Of a stretch of DNA of 12,971 nucleotides, positions 6,946-12,971 are shown piece after piece. Under the pieces are notes generated by a model. It had not been told where the DNA came from. It saw only the letters and a list, made by a program, of their open reading frames with translations, and searched no databases. How positions within the stretch are numbered: the first letter of the stretch is position 1; each line of letters opens with the position of its first letter. The DNA comes from JBFJVZ01 sp041623895 (GTDB lineage: Bacteria; Planctomycetota; Planctomycetia; Pirellulales; Pirellulaceae), in the NCBI GenBank assembly GCA_041623895.1, contig JBFJVZ010000205.1:1-12971 (forward strand). The letters are read 5' to 3'. Position numbers and translations under genes: made by a program.

Positions 6946-8844
6946 TTAATGGGCTGTCGACGCGACGGCCTGATAACAATTCATGGTGACGAGAATACCC
7001 ATGGCGCGTTTCATTTGTATCAGTGCCAGGTTGTAGGTCAGCTGCGCGGACAGAAAGTCAAACTCGGTTTCGGTGGCGCGCTCCTGCGCACGCAGCAATG
7101 CCTCCAAGCTGAGCGCTGCGGAAGTGTTGACATTCGGCAGCTGCCGCCAACGGGCTTCCAGAGCTTCGGCTTCCTGGCGGGCTGCTTGCATCGCTTGAGC
7201 TTTGGTTTGCATTTCCTGGTAAGCCGTGTTCAGCTCACGGACAGCGATTTCAACTTCGTTCTTGACCGTTTCCAAGGCGTTGCGGTACTGGCCGTTCAGT
7301 TGTCGCAGTTCGATTTGCCGACGCTGTAATCGAGCCGAACTCGCTCGGCGGCCCACCGGCAATTCGTACTCCAGCCCGATCGAGTAGCTGGGGGCACCGT
7401 CGCTGAATTGTTGCACCCAGGCGGCACCGACATCCGAGTCCCCTTTCAAGCCGGCGACATACATCTGCGTGACCAGATTCAAGGTCGGCAGCATTTCGTG
7501 CTTGGCCATATTCAAGCGGACGGTGCCGGCCTTGATCTGCTTGATCGCCTGCAGCACCTCGGAGCGATACTGGACAGCGGTGTGAACCGAATCGTACAGC
7601 TCAAAGGGAATGAACTCGGTGGTCGGCACGTCGGCGGGCAGTAATTCGACTTCATCCGTGGTACCCAAGGCGGGTGCATTCAGCAGCCCGCGAATTCGCG
7701 TTTCCGCGTTGCGAACCGCGGCCGATGCGCGGACCAGATCGGATCTGCGTTCCGCCAATGCGGCTCGAGCACTGATCAGCTGCGTGCGGCCGGCGTCAAT
7801 GTGCTGCCGCTGCTCCAGGAAGTCCACGATTGTCTGGGTGCGCTGATACAGTTTGGCTTTTTGTGTCAAGGAACCGCGTTCCAAATACAGCCCCCAATAA
7901 CCGCGGGCGACTTCCAGCAAGTGCGATTCCAATTGACGCTCGTATTCCTCTCTGGCGACTTGGGTGTCAATGCCGGCCAGCACTGTCAGGCTGGTGTTGT
8001 AGACTTCGCCACGACCGCGGAGCAGAGGCTGGGTGAAGCTGAAGGTGATTCGCGACGTGCCCTGGTTGTTGGGGTCGAAGAATGTCGAGTTGTTATTTTG
8101 ATGCCCGAACCGCTGAGCGATCTCGATATCGGCTCCGTAGCGATTCTTTCGTCGTAGCCCAGCGTCAACTCTGAGGTTGTGGTCGTTGTAGCGACTCTGA
8201 CCGGGGCCGACCGTCAGTACGTTACCGACGGGATCGGAGGTGTCGTCCCAGATACCGCTGATGAATTGAGACCAGTCAAAGGCCGCATCGGCTTCGATAA
8301 TGGAAGTCGCACGGATCCGAGGAACTTCGCTGTAGACTTGCAACTGCGCGGAGTTTTCCAGCGCCAGTTGAATCAGTTGGTCGACACCCGTGGTGAACTT
8401 GTGTGAAGAGTAGCGCATCGAGTGCTGCACGTGTGGTGCCCACCACTGGTCACTGCCCACCGGTTGGCCGGGTTGGAACTTCGGCGCTCGGGTCACCGTG
8501 CTGAGCAATGATTGAACCGAAAGCGGCTGGTCGGCAGTTGCCGTCTTCGGTTTGATTGCCCGAGGTGTGGGGATCACCTTTTGTGGCGAAGAGGGTTCAT
8601 CAACGCTGCCCTGCTTCTGTTGCGCCCTGACCACGGGCGGCAATAAATGCGGCGTTGCCCGCTTCAACTCAGGTTCCGGGAGCTGGGCAAACTGGTTGAT
8701 TGAGGGCAGTCGATATTGGGTTGGTACCCTTTTTTCTTCCGCTGATGCAGCTGGCAAGTGCAACAGACACGCGCAAACAAACACGAGCAGGTGACTCGTG
8801 CGCAGCGGTGATGCGCGGTGATTGGGGAGGCTGTTGGGTTCCAC
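6946..8844 (-). CDS. TolC/OEP-family outer-membrane efflux channel protein
   Basis: 632 aa, first gene of the minus-strand block. A signal peptide is visible: hydrophobic core at about 19-32 and an Ala-Ser-Ala cleavage site at 33-35. Residues about 36-150 form a proline-rich extension unlike the channel fold. The OEP region starts near 152 (GVDQLIQLALENSAQLQV). It includes a beta-strand hallmark FTQPLLRGRG (270-279), long coiled-coil helices (about 295-390 and 500-600), and the internal duplication typical of TolC (second half from about residue 415). E. coli TolC is about 490 aa, so the excess is mainly the N-terminal extension. The start is GTG at 8844. An in-frame TGA lies just upstream and no ATG lies close enough to keep the signal peptide, so GTG is favoured despite a weak ribosome binding site. 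Role: trimeric outer-membrane exit duct that docks to HlyD-type adaptors, consistent with the three HlyD modules downstream. The next gene, SecA-like, follows after 34 nt. Confidence 0.9.
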   Translation of the reverse strand: MEPNSLPNHRASPLRTSHLLVFVCACLLHLPAASAEEKRVPTQYRLPSINQFAQLPEPELKRATPHLLPPVVRAQQKQGSVDEPSSPQKVIPTPRAIKPKTATADQPLSVQSLLSTVTRAPKFQPGQPVGSDQWWAPHVQHSMRYSSHKFTTGVDQLIQLALENSAQLQVYSEVPRIRATSIIEADAAFDWSQFISGIWDDTSDPVGNVLTVGPGQSRYNDHNLRVDAGLRRKNRYGADIEIAQRFGHQNNNSTFFDPNNQGTSRITFSFTQPLLRGRGEVYNTSLTVLAGIDTQVAREEYERQLESHLLEVARGYWGLYLERGSLTQKAKLYQRTQTIVDFLEQRQHIDAGRTQLISARAALAERRSDLVRASAAVRNAETRIRGLLNAPALGTTDEVELLPADVPTTEFIPFELYDSVHTAVQYRSEVLQAIKQIKAGTVRLNMAKHEMLPTLNLVTQMYVAGLKGDSDVGAAWVQQFSDGAPSYSIGLEYELPVGRRASSARLQRRQIELRQLNGQYRNALETVKNEVEIAVRELNTAYQEMQTKAQAMQAARQEAEALEARWRQLPNVNTSAALSLEALLRAQERATETEFDFLSAQLTYNLALIQMKRAMGILVTMNCYQAVASTAH

Positions 8845-8976
8845 GTTTTTGATCCATCAAACACCGCGGAGAACTCGTCCATGGTTGGGAAGAGGGGGAG
8901 AATCGTACCGCGGGCTATGTTTTCGGGATCGACAGATAGTCGGTGCAAACCTGAATTCGCTTTGCTTTCATCGCAC

Positions 8977-8986
8977 GGGTGCACCC
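8977..8986. promoter_or_regulatory. 10-bp perfect palindrome, possible operator
   Basis: GGGTGCACCC is its own reverse complement and lies near the middle of the divergent region. It could be a regulator site, but palindromes this short occur by chance. Confidence 0.2.
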
Positions 8987-9004
8987 TCACTGGGCGTTGC
9001 TCGT

Positions 9005-9019
9005 ACCGTTGGTAACGGT
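9005..9019. promoter_or_regulatory. Inverted repeat ACCGTT-GGT-AACGGT, possible operator
   Basis: Exact 6-bp arms with a 3-nt centre, followed closely by a related GACGGTAA. No T-run follows, so it is not a terminator. Its location between divergent genes makes a regulator site plausible but unproven. Confidence 0.25.
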
Positions 9020-9117
9020 TGCGACGGTAAAGTACCCGCGATTGACTTTTTAGGTACATCCCTCTCAATCGATCTTTTTTTCCGGTCTTCGCCTGCATCC
9101 TAGTGTTGAGTGGTAGT

Positions 9118-9136
9118 GTGCGCGCTCATAGCGCAC
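9118..9136. promoter_or_regulatory. Inverted repeat GTGCGC-N7-GCGCAC in the giant gene's leader
   Basis: Exact 6-bp arms with a 7-nt spacer, 55 bp before the ATG at 9192. It could be an operator or a small leader hairpin. An alternative pairing GCGCT/AGCGC with a 3-nt loop uses the same bases. Confidence 0.25.
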
Positions 9137-9191
9137 GCTCGTCCGCAGACACCAAGAATTGTTTGACCCCGCACGGGTTGCAGAGAAAAAG

Positions 9192-12100
9192 ATGAATTCC
9201 AAAAACCTCAGCCGTTCGCAACGGCAACCACAAGTTGCCGAAGATACGCAGCAGATTTCTCAGCGTCTAAACGAAGTCCATCGTTTAATGGAGCAACTGG
9301 AAGACCGCGTTCTGTTTGACGCGGTGCCGGACGCAAGTCTCGCCGTCGAGCAAGAACAGCTGGATCAAGTGTTCCAAATCCCGGCGGCAGAGAGCAGCGT
9401 TGATTCCGCCGTGCAGGAAGAAGAATCGATCCGCTATGAAGTTGTCTTCATCGATCCGACCGTTGATGGTGCCGATCAACTGCTGAACGATCTGCTTTCG
9501 GAGCGATCCGAGCAAGCGCTGGAAGTCCGCTTGTTGGATGCCAGCGGCGATGGTGTTGAGCAAATCGCCGCCGCGCTGGAAGGCCGCGATGACGTCGATG
9601 CGATTCACATCATCTCGCATGGAACCACCGGAGCGCTGCACCTCGGTTCAGCAGTTCTGGATGCTGCGTCGATGAATAATCAGTACGCTGATGAACTGGC
9701 CACCATCAATGCGGCGCTGCGTGACGATGCCGACTTGTTGGTTTACGGCTGTAACTTTGGCGAAGGCGAAGCAGGGCGCGCGGCAGCGGATCAATTGGCG
9801 CTGCTAACGGGTGCGGATGTCGCGGCCAGTACCGACGATACAGGAATTTCAACTCGTGGCGGCAACTGGATCCTTGAATATGCCACTGGTGTGATCCAAA
9901 CCGAGATTGTCGTCAGTGACCATCTGATCAATACATGGGACGTTATTCTCGCTGCCAATCTGGAAGCGGAGGTCATCACATGGAACGTCATCGGCCTCGA
10001 CTCCAACACCCCCACCGACGGACCGGACCGGTTTCCGGTTGGCGTTCGTGTTACCAATACTGGTGACGTCGATGCGACAAATGTGACAGCCGATTTTCTG
10101 TGGGGCGCTTACCACGACGGAGGAACTGTCAATACGGGCGGGGCCGAATACATCAACCTTTCCAGTGCTTCCAGTTACTCAATCGATGTGCTCGCGTCCG
10201 GCGAGTCGTATGACTTCTACTTTGAAGTACAAGTCACTCAAATCAAAGAGGCGTATCTTGATTCCCGGGAATACACCGTTGACATCAGTGCGGACACGCT
10301 GCCGACGATTTCCACTCCGACGAATCGCGAGATCTTTGTTGAGAAGCTGGTGTCCCAAAATCGCAACTCGTCGCTCAACATTTCGGGCGAGACAACGATG
10401 ATCGTCGGCGAGGAGTACCAGATTACTTTTACGGCCTCAACCGCGCCTGGCGGTTATGAGCAGCTAGAGCATTTCATCACGTTTTCGCCCGACATGTTCG
10501 AAATCATCTCGACGGACGTGACTTACACTACTCCGACCGGAGCGACGAATGACCAGCTCTACGCCGATGCCGGTGGCTGGGATACAGATCGAACGAGTGC
10601 GACGTATAACTCGATCATTGGTCCAGAGAATTACGTCGGCGGCAAGGCAGGCGGTGACATTTCAATTGTCTACACTTTGAAGGTGTTGAACGGTGGCGCC
10701 ACGAGCATCACAGGTGTCGTGTATGACTTCTCCGGTTCCAGTTTTCATTACAACACCGACTTTGGTGATCTGTTACTGAATGTAGTTCAGTACGAACGTC
10801 CCGTTGTCGACTTGGACATCGACGACAGCTCTGGAGCAACAGGCGGTGACTTCCAGACAACGTTCACCGAAGATGCCGGCGCTGTTGCGATCGCAGATTT
10901 TTCGGCACCCACCGTACACGACATATCAATTACCGACCCCGATGGATCACTGTTAACCAGCGCCGAGATCACCATTGACAATGCATTCGCTGGTGATTTG
11001 CTTTCGATTGATGCACTGTTGCTTCCCGCGGGCATCAGTGTCGATCCTGCATCGACTTCGACGAAGATCATTCTGACTGGGGCAGCGACACACGCCGATT
11101 ATCAAACGGCGATCAGCTTGATTACATTTGAAAATACAAGTCAAGCCCCGGATACGACCGACCGACAAATTTCCGTCGTCGTCTACGATGATTCCGACAA
11201 TCCAGACGATCCGGATGATACTCCGATCGCCAGTCTTCCTGTCATCACGACAGTTCAAGTCATCAACGTCAACGATGCACCCACGATCTCTGCGCCGGGT
11301 CCACAGTCGGGTTACGAGGATGTCGATTTGGCGATTGGAAACCTCGGATTTGCTGACGTTGACGCAGTGCCCGGCACAGATCTCGTTACCGTGACCTTAT
11401 CCGTATCCAACGGTGTCTTGACCATTGTCGACACGACCGGGTTGACCTTTGTCAATGGCACAGCAAATGGAGAGGCAACCTTAGAAGTACAAGGCACGAT
11501 CGACGCGCTGAACGCGTCCTTGAACGTGGCCAACAGTTTGATGTACACGCCGACGGCCAATGACTCGGCACCAGATACCTTAAACATCTCGATTAACGAC
11601 GAAGGCAATAACGGTGTAGACCCGTCAACGGTTGGGCAACCGGCAACCGGCGACGCAGATGATGAAAGGGCGTCGACGACGGTTGATTTGACCATGAGTG
11701 CTGTGAACGACGCTCCCATGATTACCGCCCCAGCCGGTCCAATCGGGGTGATCGAGGACCAGTTTGTCTCGATCAACGGTGTGAGTTTCAGCGACATTGA
11801 CGTCAGCGGAGCTGATGTGACGGTCACCATGAGTGTAGCTGACGGCACATTGACAATCGACGATACGGTGTTTGGAGGCCTGGGACCCGGCGACATCGTT
11901 GGTAATGGTACTGGCAACGTGACTCTGGTCGGTACGATCACCGAAATCAACACCACGCTTGCGGCACTGGATGCACTGCGCTATCGCGGTGACCAGGATT
12001 TTTACGGCACTGATACGCTAAATATTAATATCAATGACGGTGGTAACACCGGCGTTGATCCGTCAACCATCGGCGAGCCGAATACCGGCGGGGCAGCCGA

Positions 12101-12971
12101 TGAGCAAGATAACGCCGCAATCACCATCAATGTGAGTGCGGAAAACGATCCCCCTGTTTTGGACTTGGATGCCGACGATACCACTACAACAGGGTCCGAC
12201 TACGAAGCCACTTTCATAGAAGGCGGTGGCGCTATCGCGATTGCCGATTCTGACACGTCGGTTAGTGACATCGACGATATCAACATAGAGTCGGCCGTGA
12301 TCACGCTAACGAATAAACAAAGCGGTGATGCGCTCACGGCACTAGATACACATCCTGCTTGGCCCGCTGGTATCACCGCGGTTGTGAACGCGACAGACGA
12401 TATCGTGACGTTGACAGGATCGGCTTCCCTGGCTGATTACGAAACTGCTATCGAACTGATTCGCTTCGACAATACCGCGATCAATCCGTCCATTGTGGAC
12501 CGTATCATCACTGTGACTGTCAACGATGGTGATGCAAATAGCAACACCGCGACCAGCACGATTCACGTGATGGCTTTGCCGGACGTGACGATTTCTGACG
12601 CGTCTACACAGGAAAGCGGAGATTTGATTTTCGATCTGACGCTCAACTCACCAGCGCTTGACGACATCGTGTTGGATTTAGCCACATCAGGTGTGACCGC
12701 GAGCGATGGGACGGACTACGAAAACATCAGCTTTGAATATCTGCCCGAGGGCAGTTCGGTCTGGTTACCGGCTGGCGGAGCGAATGGAACCGAAATTACC
12801 ATCGCCAGCGGTGACTCGTCGGTACAAGTTCGCATAAACACGAATGACGACTATTTTGCCGAAGGTAGCGAGACAATGACGTTGTCGGTGGCGTCCGTGA
12901 TTTCGGGAACAACCGATGATACAAGTGATACGGGAACCGGTACGATCAGTGACGAGGCACCTGCGGATACC
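9192..12971 (+). CDS. Giant surface/adhesin-type protein: LEPR-XLL-like N-terminus, DUF4347, cadherin-like repeats, Calx-beta (partial, 3' end outside window)
   Basis: Open from ATG 9192 to the last base of the window (1260 codons, no stop), so partial. Residues 33-44 (MEQLEDRVLFDA) match the LEPR-XLL type of N-terminal motif of large planctomycete proteins. The first 80 residues have no hydrophobic core, so there is no ordinary signal peptide. Residues 81 to about 250 match DUF4347: VVFIDPTVDG, HIISHGTTGALHLG with His143, VYGCNFGEG with Cys187, and GADVAASTDDTG. Residues about 255-385 look like a CARDB/DUF11-type beta domain (VGVRVTNTGDVDATNV). Residues about 385-535 form another beta-rich module. 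Four cadherin-like repeats follow (537-1130), then a Calx-beta-like domain from 1131 (VTISDASTQESGDLIFDLTL). The sequence is acidic and Asp-rich, as in calcium-binding adhesins. The likely role is a cell-surface or extracellular adhesive protein. Placement next to a divergent export block suggests it is, or resembles, that block's substrate. ATG is preferred over TTG 9159; an in-frame TAG at 9129 limits extension. Confidence 0.87.
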   Translation, partial: MNSKNLSRSQRQPQVAEDTQQISQRLNEVHRLMEQLEDRVLFDAVPDASLAVEQEQLDQVFQIPAAESSVDSAVQEEESIRYEVVFIDPTVDGADQLLNDLLSERSEQALEVRLLDASGDGVEQIAAALEGRDDVDAIHIISHGTTGALHLGSAVLDAASMNNQYADELATINAALRDDADLLVYGCNFGEGEAGRAAADQLALLTGADVAASTDDTGISTRGGNWILEYATGVIQTEIVVSDHLINTWDVILAANLEAEVITWNVIGLDSNTPTDGPDRFPVGVRVTNTGDVDATNVTADFLWGAYHDGGTVNTGGAEYINLSSASSYSIDVLASGESYDFYFEVQVTQIKEAYLDSREYTVDISADTLPTISTPTNREIFVEKLVSQNRNSSLNISGETTMIVGEEYQITFTASTAPGGYEQLEHFITFSPDMFEIISTDVTYTTPTGATNDQLYADAGGWDTDRTSATYNSIIGPENYVGGKAGGDISIVYTLKVLNGGATSITGVVYDFSGSSFHYNTDFGDLLLNVVQYERPVVDLDIDDSSGATGGDFQTTFTEDAGAVAIADFSAPTVHDISITDPDGSLLTSAEITIDNAFAGDLLSIDALLLPAGISVDPASTSTKIILTGAATHADYQTAISLITFENTSQAPDTTDRQISVVVYDDSDNPDDPDDTPIASLPVITTVQVINVNDAPTISAPGPQSGYEDVDLAIGNLGFADVDAVPGTDLVTVTLSVSNGVLTIVDTTGLTFVNGTANGEATLEVQGTIDALNASLNVANSLMYTPTANDSAPDTLNISINDEGNNGVDPSTVGQPATGDADDERASTTVDLTMSAVNDAPMITAPAGPIGVIEDQFVSINGVSFSDIDVSGADVTVTMSVADGTLTIDDTVFGGLGPGDIVGNGTGNVTLVGTITEINTTLAALDALRYRGDQDFYGTDTLNININDGGNTGVDPSTIGEPNTGGAADEQDNAAITINVSAENDPPVLDLDADDTTTTGSDYEATFIEGGGAIAIADSDTSVSDIDDINIESAVITLTNKQSGDALTALDTHPAWPAGITAVVNATDDIVTLTGSASLADYETAIELIRFDNTAINPSIVDRIITVTVNDGDANSNTATSTIHVMALPDVTISDASTQESGDLIFDLTLNSPALDDIVLDLATSGVTASDGTDYENISFEYLPEGSSVWLPAGGANGTEITIASGDSSVQVRINTNDDYFAEGSETMTLSVASVISGTTDDTSDTGTGTISDEAPADT
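9432..9941 (+). other. DUF4347 domain within the giant protein
   Basis: Residues 81 to about 250. The order is a beta-strand VVFIDP, the SHG histidine (His143), the GC cysteine (Cys187) at the end of a hydrophobic strand, and a GADVAAS segment followed by GGNWILEYATG. This His...Cys order after hydrophobic strands resembles caspase-like/CHAT peptidases. Whether the domain is enzymatic is inference. Confidence 0.7.
10800..12581 (+). repeat. Four tandem cadherin-like repeats in A-B-B-A order within the giant protein
   Basis: Units lie at 10800-11282 (A), 11283-11717 (B), 11718-12155 (B) and 12156-12581 (A). A units start with a DLD-x-DD box and contain a TF(T/I)E...AIAD stretch and an ADY(Q/E)TAI(S/E)LI(T/R)F(E/D)N stretch. 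B units start near a (Y/I)ED box and end with (N/D)GNNGVDPST or GGNTGVDPST. Three of the four end in a cadherin-like ND(A/P)P linker; the last ends ALPD. The similarity is at protein level; DNA identity between units is low, so they are old duplications. Confidence 0.75.

Larger units (their letters stand above)
8845..9191. promoter_or_regulatory. Divergent intergenic region between the export block and the giant-protein gene
   Basis: 347 bp with no believable gene. It must hold the promoters for the minus-strand block and the plus-strand gene. I could not find convincing -35/-10 pairs: TTGACT at 9042-9047 followed at 17 nt by TCAATC is the best on the plus strand and is weak. It contains three short inverted repeats (listed separately) and the octamer TCGTACCG twice (8903-8910 and 9001-9008). 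The plus-strand start is preceded only by a purine run (GAGAAAAAG), not a strong Shine-Dalgarno. Confidence 0.5.

Noticed and set aside
9005..9019. ACCGTT-GGT-AACGGT as a transcription terminator
   Set aside because: The stem is short, no T-run follows on either strand, and it lies upstream of both flanking genes, not downstream.
8664..9098. 144-codon minus-strand open frame across the divergent region and the start of the TolC gene
   Set aside because: It overlaps the TolC-like signal peptide region in another frame, has Arg/Cys/Ser-rich composition with no domain, and would leave little room for the block's promoter.
11312..11956. 214-codon minus-strand open frame opposite the giant protein
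   Set aside because: Its Ser/Thr/Pro/Val-rich translation is the antisense reading of the Asp/Thr-rich cadherin-like repeats.
10800..12581. CRISPR or DNA-level tandem repeat in the repeat-rich part of the giant gene
   Set aside because: There are no short identical repeats with even spacers; the periodicity is at protein-domain level (about 140-160 residues) inside one open frame.

Overview
The window looks like chromosomal DNA of a planctomycete, most likely a Rhodopirellula/Pirellulales-type marine bacterium. The evidence is a large surface-type protein whose N-terminus carries a LEPR-XLL-like motif (MEQLEDRVLFDA) followed by a DUF4347 domain and cadherin-like repeats. In addition, a GC-rich 49-bp palindrome inside one gene resembles a dispersed repeat I remember from Rhodopirellula genomes. 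The DNA is moderately GC-rich and almost entirely coding.

Layout. From 8844 down to 27 on the minus strand there is a compact five-gene block in the order of transcription: (1) a TolC/OEP-family outer-membrane channel (8844-6946); (2) a shortened SecA-like ATPase (6911-5019); (3) a secreted HlyD-type adaptor (5007-4051); (4) a GAF-like/HlyD membrane fusion protein (4048-2198); (5) a PqqD-like / M50 site-2-protease / HlyD fusion (2195-27). Intergenic distances are 34, 11, 2 and 2 nt with the starts preferred here, so this is almost certainly one operon with translational coupling. A 347-bp divergent intergenic region (8845-9191) contains several small inverted repeats. To its right, on the plus strand, a giant-protein gene starts at 9192 and stays open to the end of the window (1260 codons visible, no stop).

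How the parts may work together. Three HlyD-type modules plus a TolC-like channel form the periplasmic and outer-membrane part of a type I-like export conduit. No ABC transporter is present in the window. The only energy-coupling protein is the SecA-like ATPase, which keeps every motor motif but stops where the helical wing and two-helix finger of ordinary SecA should follow. The divergent partner is a Ca-binding-type adhesin with no recognisable signal peptide. My inference is that this is a dedicated export and maturation system for LEPR-XLL giant surface proteins. In it a SecA-like motor would replace the ABC transporter, and a PqqD-M50-HlyD fusion would recognise and perhaps process the substrate. 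This is inferred from gene content and arrangement, not demonstrated.

No tRNA, rRNA, CRISPR array, insertion sequence or convincing terminator was seen. Positions 1-26 lie downstream of the last minus-strand stop and hold nothing assignable.
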